A stretch of 64,000 nt of DNA from an uncultured Xanthomonas sp. GTDB lineage: Bacteria; Pseudomonadota; Gammaproteobacteria; Xanthomonadales; Xanthomonadaceae. Numbering within the stretch: the stretch's first letter is position 1; each line of letters begins with the position of its first letter. Where the stretch lies: contig CALTTS010000006.1 in the NCBI GenBank assembly GCA_943912265.1, positions 1-64,000 on the forward strand, read 5' to 3'. Shown in pieces: positions 17,808 through 25,178 of this stretch. Position numbers and translations under genes: made by a program. The notes under the pieces were generated by a model. That model ran no database searches, had not been told where the DNA came from, and was given only the letters and a program-made list of their open reading frames with translations.

Positions 17808-19120
17808 ACCTGAAGGCCGATGCGCAGGTGGACCAGCAGGTGCTGGATGTGCAGCTCTCCGCGTTGCGCCATGTGCTGTCTCCGTATCCGGGTGCCTATA
17901 CCGGCTTGATGGTGGGCGCCCTGCTGTTGATCTCGTGGCTGGCCAACTGGGTGACCAAGCGCATCCTGCTGCGGGTGCTGCACCGGATACTGTCCACGGT
18001 CTGGCGCAACGACGAGGACAAGCCGCTGCACCTGTCGGTGATCCCGCGTCTGGCCAACGTGGTGCCGGCCATGGCCATCCAGTTCGGACTGGACCTGATT
18101 CCCGATCTGCCGCACAAGCTGGTGACGGCGCTTCAGCGCGGTTGCCAGGTGTTCGTCGTGCTGACCGTCGCGTTGGCCATCGGCCATGCGCTGGACCTGT
18201 TCAACGAGGTCCACGAACGGCGCCCTGATGCGCGCGACCGGCCGATCAAGGGCTTCCTGCAGGTCGTCAAGATCATCGTGTTCGTGCTGGCCGGGCTGTC
18301 GATGGTGGCCACGCTGTCGGGGGTGTCGTTCACCCACATCTTCACCGGGCTGGGCGCGATCATGGCCGTGCTGATCCTGGTGTTCCAGGACACGCTGCTC
18401 TCGCTGGTGGCCAGCGTGCAGATCAGTTCCGACGGCCGCGTGCGCGTGGGTGACTGGATCGAGATGCCCTCGCAGAACGCGGACGGCACGGTGACCGACA
18501 TCGCCCTGCACACGGTGACCGTGCAGAACTGGGACATGACCATCACCACGATCCCGACCAAGAAGCTGGTCGGCGATTCGTTCAAGAACTGGCGCGGCAT
18601 GTATGCATCGGGTGGCCGCCGGATCAAGCGTTCGATCCGGTTGGATCAGCACAGCGTGCGTTTCCTGGAAGACGACGAGGTGAAGCGGCTGCGCGACTTC
18701 CCCTTGCTCAACGCCTACGTGGACGAGAAGGAAAGGGAATTCGGCCAATGGCGCGTGGCGGCCGAAGCCAAGGGCGTGCAGCCGACCATGCCGCGCCGGA
18801 TCACCAACCTGAGCGCATTCCGCGCCTATGTGGAGCAGTACCTCAAGCATCACCCGCGCATCCGCCCGGACATGCTGCAGTTCGTACGCGAGCTGCAGCC
18901 GGACTTCAACGGCCTGCCGCTGGAGATCTGGTGCTTCGCCGACGACACCGGCATCGTCGGCTACGAGGCCATCCAGGCCGACGTGATCGACCACCTGCTG
19001 GCCGTGCTGCCGTCCTTCGACCTGCACGTGTTCCAGGTGTCCAGCGACGCGATGCTGATGCGCGACGAGGAGCAGAAGCACCCGGAACGCAAGCGGATCC
19101 TGGCCGCGATCAGCGGCTGA
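17804..19120 (+). CDS. YbdG-like mechanosensitive ion channel (MscS family)
   Basis: A 438-residue inner-membrane channel. Several N-terminal hydrophobic segments precede the MscS core: GLGAIMAVLILVFQDTLLSL forms the pore helix and following turn, then the beta domain DWIEMPSQNADGTVTDIAL and the family segment TTIPTKKLVGDSFKNW. The C-terminal region (GGRRIKRSIRLDQHSVRFL onward) is closely YbdG-like. It should open under membrane tension or hypo-osmotic stress. It is translationally coupled to folB by a 4-base overlap, with no obvious functional link. Confidence 0.9.
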   Translation: MNLKADAQVDQQVLDVQLSALRHVLSPYPGAYTGLMVGALLLISWLANWVTKRILLRVLHRILSTVWRNDEDKPLHLSVIPRLANVVPAMAIQFGLDLIPDLPHKLVTALQRGCQVFVVLTVALAIGHALDLFNEVHERRPDARDRPIKGFLQVVKIIVFVLAGLSMVATLSGVSFTHIFTGLGAIMAVLILVFQDTLLSLVASVQISSDGRVRVGDWIEMPSQNADGTVTDIALHTVTVQNWDMTITTIPTKKLVGDSFKNWRGMYASGGRRIKRSIRLDQHSVRFLEDDEVKRLRDFPLLNAYVDEKEREFGQWRVAAEAKGVQPTMPRRITNLSAFRAYVEQYLKHHPRIRPDMLQFVRELQPDFNGLPLEIWCFADDTGIVGYEAIQADVIDHLLAVLPSFDLHVFQVSSDAMLMRDEEQKHPERKRILAAISG

Positions 19121-19220
19121 TTCCGCCGCCGCAAAGGCTTGACGGCCATCACGCTTGCGTGCATGTTGCGTTGCAACGCCCGGCCGCGCATGCCGCCCAT
19201 GCCGGGGCACTGGATGCGCG

Positions 19221-20669
19221 ATGGACTGGTCGAAATACCGCACCACGACGTACGACGAACTGATCCAGGCCGACGGCGCGCCGCGCCCCGCCGCGCGGCG
19301 GCTGGTCGAATACCTCTCCGGCCTGACCGGGCGCGAACTGGCCGAGCGGCAGCTGGCCGCCGACGTCACCGCCCGGGTGATGGGCATCACCTTCACCGTC
19401 TATTCCGACGGCCGCAACGTCGACCGCACCCTGCCGTTCGACCTGATCCCGCGGGTGATCCCGCGCCGCGAGTGGGAGCGCACCGAAGCCGGCCTGAAGC
19501 AGCGCATGCGCGCGCTGAACCTGTTCATCGGCGACGTCTACGGCGAGCAGAAGATCGTCCGGGACAAGGTGTTCCCGGCGATGCTGCTGAAGGCCTCGGT
19601 CAATTTCCGCAGCCAGTGCGTGGGCATCACGCCGCCGCTGGGCGTGTGGGCGCACATCTGCGGCAGCGACCTGGTGCGCGACGGCGACGGCACCCTGTAC
19701 GCGCTGGAGGACAACCTGCGCATTCCCTCCGGGGTCAGCTACATGCTGGAGAACCGGCAGGTGGCCAAGCGCGTGTTCCCGGAGCTGTTCGAGACCAGCT
19801 CGATCCTGCCGGTGGACGAATACCCCAGCCAGCTCTACGACACCCTGGCCGCGCTGTCGCCGCGCCCCGGCGACGTGCCGGTGATCGCGCTGCTCACTCC
19901 GGGCATCTACAACAGCGCTTACTTCGAGCACGCCTACCTGGCGCAGGCGATGGGCATCGAGCTGGTGGAAGGCAGCGACCTGTTCGTCGATGACGACGAT
20001 TGCACCTACATGCGCACCGTGTACGGCCCGCAGCGGGTGGACGTGATCTACCGCCGGGTGGACGACCTGTTCATCGACCCGGAGGCCTTCCACCCCGATT
20101 CGGTGCTCGGCGTGCGTGGCCTGATCCGCAGCTGGCGCGCCGGCAAGGTGGCGCTGGCCAATGCGCCCGGTGCCGGCGTGGCCGACGACAAGGTGGTCTT
20201 CGCCTACGTGCCGAAGATGATCAAGTACTACCTCGGCGAGGAGGCAATCCTGCCGAACGTGCCGTCCTACCTGTGCCACAACGCGAAGGATCGCAAGTAC
20301 GTGCTGGAGAACATCGACAAGCTGGTGGTCAAGCCGGCCAACGAGTCCGGCGGCTACGGCATGCTGATCGGCCCGCGCTCGACCAAGAGGCAGCGCGAGA
20401 AATTCAAGGCGCTGATCCAGGCCGACCCGCGCAACTACATGGCCCAGCCGACCCTGGCCCTGTCCACCGCGCCGATCGTCACCGAGGACGGCCCAGACCC
20501 GCGCCACCTCGACCTGCGCCCGTTCATCCTCTCGCGCGAGGACACCTACGTGACCACCGGCGGGCTGACCCGGGTGGCGATGCAGAAGGGCTCGCTGGTG
20601 GTCAATTCCTCGCAGGGCGGCGGCGCCAAGGACACCTGGATCGTGGACCTCGACGAGGAGGGCGCCTGA
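19221..20669 (+). CDS. Circularly permuted ATP-grasp protein
   Basis: A 482-residue cytosolic protein of the circularly permuted ATP-grasp family. Recognisable segments are GIYNSAYFEHAYLAQAMGIELVE split by conserved turns, DVIYRRVDDLFIDPEAF, KPANESGGYGM (glycine-rich nucleotide loop) and the end segment QGGGAKDTWIV. These proteins are thought to make peptide-like bonds, often beside alpha-E and transglutaminase-like proteins. The ATG at 19221 (MDWSKYRTTTYDELI) is the family-like start. The downstream alpha-E gene overlaps its stop (TGATG). The product is unknown. Confidence 0.88.
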   Translation: MDWSKYRTTTYDELIQADGAPRPAARRLVEYLSGLTGRELAERQLAADVTARVMGITFTVYSDGRNVDRTLPFDLIPRVIPRREWERTEAGLKQRMRALNLFIGDVYGEQKIVRDKVFPAMLLKASVNFRSQCVGITPPLGVWAHICGSDLVRDGDGTLYALEDNLRIPSGVSYMLENRQVAKRVFPELFETSSILPVDEYPSQLYDTLAALSPRPGDVPVIALLTPGIYNSAYFEHAYLAQAMGIELVEGSDLFVDDDDCTYMRTVYGPQRVDVIYRRVDDLFIDPEAFHPDSVLGVRGLIRSWRAGKVALANAPGAGVADDKVVFAYVPKMIKYYLGEEAILPNVPSYLCHNAKDRKYVLENIDKLVVKPANESGGYGMLIGPRSTKRQREKFKALIQADPRNYMAQPTLALSTAPIVTEDGPDPRHLDLRPFILSREDTYVTTGGLTRVAMQKGSLVVNSSQGGGAKDTWIVDLDEEGA

Positions 20670-21610
20670 TGCTCTCGCGCGTGGCCAACAACCTCTACTG
20701 GTTCAGCCGCTACCTGCGCCGGGCCGAAAACACCGCGCGGCTGGTCGGCGTGGGCAGCCTGCTGCAGCTGGACCTGCCGCGCAGCGTGCGCTTCGACTGG
20801 CGGCCGCTGATCGACACGGTGGGTTCGGGCGAGCTGTTCGATGAACACTGCCCGGCGGCGGGCGGTACGGTGAGCGATGCCGACGTCACCCGCTTCCTGC
20901 TGCTGGACGAGCGCAACCCGTCCTCGCTGCGCGTGTCGGTGGACGGCGCGCGCGCCATCCTGCGCACCATCCGCGACACCTTGCCGCAGGAAGTGTGGGA
21001 GGCGGTCAACGACCTGCACCTGTACATCGAATCCGACGGCGAACGCTGCCTCGGCCGGCGTTACCGGCTGGACTTCATCAACCACATCGTCGATGGCTGC
21101 CTGAAGGCCGCCGGCCTGCTGTCGGCCAACGTCAGCCGCGACATCGGCTACCAGTTCCTGCGTCTGGGCACGGCGATCGAACAGGCCGACATGACCACGC
21201 GCATCCTCGATGCCGGCGCGTCGGGCCTGATCACGCCGCGCAACGAGGAAGACCGCGAGGCCTTCCGCAACATGCAGTGGATGGCCACGCTGCGCGGGCT
21301 GGCCGCGTTCCAGATGTACCGCCGCCACGTGCGCCAGCGCGTCGGCGCCGAGCACACCCTGCGCTTCCTGCTGCAGAACGACGGCTTCCCGCGCAGCGTG
21401 GGGTTCTGCCTGGCGCGCGCGCAGGGCATCCTGCCGACCATGCCGGCGCGGCCGGAGGTCGCGCGGGTGCTGCGCAAGCTGGTGCGCACCGTGAACCAGG
21501 CCGATCCGGCGGCGCTGGCCGGGGGCGATGCCGCCGGCTTCATGGACGGGCTGCAACTGCAATTGGGCGCCTTGCACCAGGCCATCGACGAAGCCTATTT
21601 CCACGGTTGA
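20669..21610 (+). CDS. Alpha-E domain protein
   Basis: A 313-residue, mostly helical protein of the alpha-E family. It starts MLSRVANNLYWFSRYLRRAEN, the family hallmark, with further conserved ExxxxxVNDLHLYIE and QFLRLGTAIEQADM segments. It is a regular partner of the circularly permuted ATP-grasp protein and is translationally coupled to it. The transglutaminase-like or NTN-hydrolase partner that often follows is not present here; the strand is empty of plus-strand genes until folK. Function is unknown. Confidence 0.88.
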   Translation: MLSRVANNLYWFSRYLRRAENTARLVGVGSLLQLDLPRSVRFDWRPLIDTVGSGELFDEHCPAAGGTVSDADVTRFLLLDERNPSSLRVSVDGARAILRTIRDTLPQEVWEAVNDLHLYIESDGERCLGRRYRLDFINHIVDGCLKAAGLLSANVSRDIGYQFLRLGTAIEQADMTTRILDAGASGLITPRNEEDREAFRNMQWMATLRGLAAFQMYRRHVRQRVGAEHTLRFLLQNDGFPRSVGFCLARAQGILPTMPARPEVARVLRKLVRTVNQADPAALAGGDAAGFMDGLQLQLGALHQAIDEAYFHG

Positions 21611-22000
21611 GCCGGATGTGGCTGGCCTTTGCGGCGGCGTCCGCAGCCCCCGCATGCGCATGGCGACTTACTGTTGAGTGTCGTCGGTTTCCGTCCGCAC
21701 CGGCTCCTGCCGGGGATGCGGCAGCGCTGGCGGCATCGCGGTCGTGCAAGGCGGGACAGGCCGTGGCGTCGGCTTGCCGGGAGGCGCAGGCGATGCGTTC
21801 GGGGGCGGTGATTGTTGCGCGGCCATGCCGGTATTATCGGCGCCTGCGTCGGGGCCATATCGGATTTCGTGAAATTGCGTCGACGCGCAGCCATGAAGCG
21901 CGGCGGAGGCGTGCCGGAGTTCGCGTCCGCCGACGGGAAGGCCGCGTCGCTTCGTGCCAAGGTTGACGGATCGCCGTCGGCGTGACCGAATGGCGCGCCC
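21611..22000. other. 390-bp intergenic region before folK
   Basis: No convincing conserved gene. It holds one short proline-rich minus-strand reading frame (21668-21826, listed separately) and a TATTAT at 21832-21837 that could be a -10 box on the plus strand. No hairpin terminator was seen after the alpha-E gene. Confidence 0.5.
21668..21826 (-). CDS. Possible small proline-rich protein
   Basis: A 52-residue frame, rich in Pro (about one residue in four), starting MAAQQSPPPNASPAPPGK and ending ETDDTQQ. Just upstream is GATAAT, only a few bases from the ATG, the same near-leaderless geometry as at known genes here. There is no signal peptide, and no family is recognised. High-GC DNA easily gives such frames, so this may be chance. 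Confidence 0.25.
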   Translation of the reverse strand: MAAQQSPPPNASPAPPGKPTPRPVPPCTTAMPPALPHPRQEPVRTETDDTQQ

Positions 22001-22495
22001 ATGGATACCTCCCTCGCCCTGCTCAGCCTCGGCAGCAATGTCGAGCCGCTGCCGCACCTGCAACATGCCGTCGCTGCCCTGCGCGGGCGCTTCGGGCCGT
22101 TGCGGGTGTCGCCGGCCTATCGCACGCCGGCCGTCGGTTTCGACGGGCCGGATTTCCTCAACGCGGCCGTCGCCCTGCATACCGATCTGTCGCTGGACGC
22201 GCTGGAAGCCTGGCTGCATGCGCTGGAAGCGCGCGAGGGCCGGGTGCGCACGCCGGGCAAGACGCATTCGGACCGCACGTTGGACGTGGACGTGGTGTTC
22301 CTCGGCGGGCTGGTGCTGGAACAGGGCGGCAAGCGCCGCATTCCGCGCCCCGAACTCAAGCATGCTTTCGTGCTCAAGCCGCTGGCCGACGTGGCACCGG
22401 ACTTCGTCGATCCGGTCAGCGGCCGGACGCTGACGGCAATGTGGCTGGCGCATCCGCAGCACGGACAGTCATTCCAGGCGATGCCGCTGGCGTAG
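22001..22495 (+). CDS. folK: 2-amino-4-hydroxy-6-hydroxymethyldihydropteridine diphosphokinase
   Basis: Transfers pyrophosphate from ATP to 6-hydroxymethyl-dihydropterin, the step after FolB. The 164 residues contain ALLSLGSNVEPLPHLQ, FLNAAVAL, the signature KTHSDRTLDVDVVFLGG and IPRPELKHAFVLKPLADVAP; the HxDRxLDxD motif carries the catalytic residues and metal ligands. It is separated from folB by about 4 kb but lies next to the pteridine reductase gene. Confidence 0.95.
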   Translation: MDTSLALLSLGSNVEPLPHLQHAVAALRGRFGPLRVSPAYRTPAVGFDGPDFLNAAVALHTDLSLDALEAWLHALEAREGRVRTPGKTHSDRTLDVDVVFLGGLVLEQGGKRRIPRPELKHAFVLKPLADVAPDFVDPVSGRTLTAMWLAHPQHGQSFQAMPLA

Positions 22496-22721
22496 GCGGC
22501 TCGCGCTTGGAGGCGGCGGGGCGCAGCAGTGGCCGGCTCGGCCTTCTCCGCCCGCGGTTGGCCCGGTTTCCCGGGCCGGGCTGGCGGGCTTCCTCGTACA
22601 GGACAGGGGTACGCCGCGCGTCAGAGCCGCAGCGGCCGGTGCCGGGTGCGTGCGGCATGACGAGCGCCTCCGCCGGCGATTCGACCGGGTGCCTCGCCGC
22701 CACGGACGGGTGTCCGTGCGC

Positions 22722-23459
22722 TCAGCGCATCAGCCGGCCGCCGTCCACGCGCACGGTCTGGCCGGTGACATAGCGCGCATCCTGCGCCAGCCAGCGCACG
22801 GCTTCGGCGATGTCCTCCGGCGTGCCGGTACGCCGCAACGGCGTGGCGGCGAGCAGCATCTCGCGGCGCTGCGCATCGTCGGCGTGCTCGGGCCACAGGA
22901 TGGCGCCGGGGGCCACCGCGTTCACCCGCACCTGCGGGGCCAGGTCGAGTGCGAGCGCGCGGGTCAGCGCGGCCAGTGCGGCCTTGGCCGCGCAATAGGC
23001 CGGGTGATCGCGCAGCGGCTGCTCGGCATGGATGTCCACCAGATTGACGATGGCCCCGTCCGCGCGCTGCAGGTGCGGCGCAGCGGCCTGCGCAAGCAGG
23101 AAAGGCGCGCGTGCGTTGACCGCGAACAGCGCATCCCATTGCGCGACGGTGGCGCTGTCCAGCGGCGTGGGGAAGAAATTGGAGGCGTTGTTGACCAGCA
23201 GGTCGAGCCGGCCGAACCGCGCCAGCGCGGCATTCACCAGCGCCGCCGGAACTGCCGGGTCGGCCAAATCGCCGGCAAGCCAGCCGGCGCTGCCGGGCGC
23301 CGTGGCGTCGAGTTCGGCCGCCAGTGCACGGGCTTCGTCCTGCGAGCCGTGGCAATGCAGCATCGTCGCGTAGCCGGCGGCGTGCAGGCGGCGGACGATG
23401 GCCGCGCCGATGCGGCGGGCGGCACCGGTGACGAGGGCAACGGGACGGCTGGCGGTCAT
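22722..23459 (-). CDS. Pteridine reductase (short-chain dehydrogenase)
   Basis: A 245-residue SDR enzyme of the PTR1/FolM type that reduces dihydropterins or dihydrofolate with NADPH. The cofactor motif is TGAARRIGAAI, where the basic TGAxRRIG variant is typical of pteridine reductases and NADPH use. NNAS is followed by the catalytic YxxxK in YCAAKAAL, with an upstream Asp in LVDIHAEQPL. It converges with folK across 226 bp that contain no recognisable gene. Folate or biopterin metabolism is likely; the exact substrate is not settled. Confidence 0.88.
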   Translation of the reverse strand: MTASRPVALVTGAARRIGAAIVRRLHAAGYATMLHCHGSQDEARALAAELDATAPGSAGWLAGDLADPAVPAALVNAALARFGRLDLLVNNASNFFPTPLDSATVAQWDALFAVNARAPFLLAQAAAPHLQRADGAIVNLVDIHAEQPLRDHPAYCAAKAALAALTRALALDLAPQVRVNAVAPGAILWPEHADDAQRREMLLAATPLRRTGTPEDIAEAVRWLAQDARYVTGQTVRVDGGRLMR

Positions 23460-23526
23460 GAACGGTTTCCGGGGTCGGCTATCCTGAGCATTCTTTCCGC
23501 AAACCGCCCACGGACACCAGTTGCCG

Positions 23527-24714
23527 ATGCACGCCGATCTCCCCGTCCCCGAACAGGCCGCCCTTGACCACAGCGACCGCCTGGCCGCGCACATCCGCGC
23601 CGAGATCGCCGCGCAGGGCGGGGCCATCCCGTTTTCGCGCTTCATGGAGTTGTGTCTGTACGCGCCGGGGCTGGGCTATTACAGCGCGGGCAGCGCCAAG
23701 TTCGGCGGCGACGGCGATTTCGTCACCTCGCCGGAAATCGGCCGCCTGTTCGCCGCCACGGTGTCCGGCGCGCTGGCACCGGTGATGCGGCAGCTCGGGC
23801 CGCAGGCGCGGTTCCTGGAGCTGGGCGGCGGCACCGGCGCCTTCGCCGAAGTCGCACTCAAGCGTCTGCTGGAACTGGACGCCTTGCCCGACCGCTACGC
23901 CATCCTCGAACCCAGCGCCGACCTGCGCGAACGCCAGCGCGAGCGTCTGGGCCGCAGCCTGATCCCGCCGGTGTTCGATCTGGTGGAATGGGTCGATCGT
24001 CCGTTCGAGGACGAATGGGACGGCGTGCTGTTTGCCAACGAGGTGATCGATGCCTTGCCGACGCCGCGGTTCACGCTGCGCAATGGCGAGGTGTTCGAAG
24101 AGACGGTGAAGCTCGACGGCGAGGGCCGCTTCATCCGTGGCGAGCAGGCCGCCGATGCCTTGCTGGCCGCGGCGGTACGGCACGTCGAGCGCTACGTCGA
24201 GGTACCGCTGGCCGAGGGCTACCGCTCCGAACTGCTGCCGCAGCTGCCGTACTGGGTGCAGGCGGTGGCCGGCGGCCTGAAGCGCGGGGCGATGCTGTTT
24301 GCCGATTACGGCTACCCACGCCGCGAGTACTACCTGCCGCAGCGCGGCGACGGCACGATCCGCGCGTTCTACCGCCACCGCATGCTCGAAGACGTGTACC
24401 GCTGGCCGGGCCTGCAGGACATCACCGCGTCGGTGGATTTCACCGCGCTGGCCGAAGCTGGCACCGGGGCCGGCTTCGATCTTGCCGGGTACTGCACGCA
24501 GTCCGGCTTCCTGCTCGGCAACGGGCTGGACACGCTGCTGGCCGCCGCCGAGGCGCGCATCCCCGACGAGCTGGGCAAGCTGAAGCTGCGCGAGGAGGTC
24601 AAGCGCCTGACCTTGCCGACCGAGATGGGCGAGCGTTTCCAGCTGATGGGCTTCGAGCGCGACGTGGACCTGTCGGCGGCGTTTCTCGCCGGCGACCTGA
24701 CCTGGCGGTTGTGA
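23527..24714 (+). CDS. SAM-dependent methyltransferase, MidA/NDUFAF7 family
   Basis: A 395-residue class I methyltransferase of the MidA family (former DUF185). Visible are GAIPFSRFMELCLYAPGLGY, GDFVTSPEIGRLFA, the SAM-binding FLELGGGTGAFA, FANEVIDALP and FADYGYPRREYY. Mitochondrial NDUFAF7 methylates an arginine of complex I; the bacterial substrate is not known. The ATG at 23527 is preferred over the TTG two codons earlier. The VanZ-like gene overlaps its stop (TGATG). Confidence 0.9.
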   Translation: MHADLPVPEQAALDHSDRLAAHIRAEIAAQGGAIPFSRFMELCLYAPGLGYYSAGSAKFGGDGDFVTSPEIGRLFAATVSGALAPVMRQLGPQARFLELGGGTGAFAEVALKRLLELDALPDRYAILEPSADLRERQRERLGRSLIPPVFDLVEWVDRPFEDEWDGVLFANEVIDALPTPRFTLRNGEVFEETVKLDGEGRFIRGEQAADALLAAAVRHVERYVEVPLAEGYRSELLPQLPYWVQAVAGGLKRGAMLFADYGYPRREYYLPQRGDGTIRAFYRHRMLEDVYRWPGLQDITASVDFTALAEAGTGAGFDLAGYCTQSGFLLGNGLDTLLAAAEARIPDELGKLKLREEVKRLTLPTEMGERFQLMGFERDVDLSAAFLAGDLTWRL

Positions 24715-25133
24715 TGCGCACGCACGCGGGCCGGCTGCTGCCGGTGCGGCCGTTCGCCAGGCCGTGGCTGTGGGCGGGTATCTGGTGGTTGCTGGTGACG
24801 GCGGCCGTGGTGGTCTGCCTGTTGCCCGGGCCGGACCTGCCGGAGGTGCCCGACGGCGGCGACAAGGTCGAGCACATCGCCGGTTTCTTCGTGCTGATGG
24901 CGACGGCGGTGCAGGTGTTCGACGGCCGTCGCGCATGGTGGCGCGCGGCGGCGCTGCTGGTGCTGCTGGGCATCGTCATCGAGATTGCGCAGGGCACGTT
25001 GACCACCACGCGCAGCGCCGACCCGATGGATGCGCTGGCCGATGCCTTCGGGGTGCTGCTCGGCTTGTGCACGGCAAGGTGGCCGTGGTTGCGCGACCTG
25101 CTGTGGCGGCTCGCATCGGATGACGGCCGGTGA
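24714..25133 (+). CDS. VanZ-like family membrane protein
   Basis: A 139-residue protein with about four hydrophobic segments and the VanZ-like motif VEHIAGFFVLMATAVQVF, followed by EIAQGTLTTTRSADPMDALADAFG (split by the membrane topology). VanZ-like proteins are small integral membrane proteins of unclear function; there is no vancomycin-resistance context here. It is translationally coupled to the methyltransferase gene. Confidence 0.82.
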   Translation: MRTHAGRLLPVRPFARPWLWAGIWWLLVTAAVVVCLLPGPDLPEVPDGGDKVEHIAGFFVLMATAVQVFDGRRAWWRAAALLVLLGIVIEIAQGTLTTTRSADPMDALADAFGVLLGLCTARWPWLRDLLWRLASDDGR

Positions 25134-25138
25134 ACCCC

Positions 25139-25163
25139 GACGGGCGGCGCGCAGCCGCCCGTC
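25139..25163. terminator. Bidirectional hairpin between vanZ-like and GH20 genes
   Basis: A 10-bp perfect stem (GACGGGCGGC at 25139-25148, GCCGCCCGTC at 25154-25163) with a 5-base loop lies between two convergent genes, 5 bp after one stop and 15 bp from the other. T-runs are short on both sides. Confidence 0.6.
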
Positions 25164-25178
25164 ATCGTCTTGCCGGCC

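Noticed and set aside
22496..22721. Gap between folK and the pteridine reductase examined for an RNA gene or terminator
   Set aside because: No stable hairpin with a T-run, no tRNA-like structure and no conserved frame could be seen.
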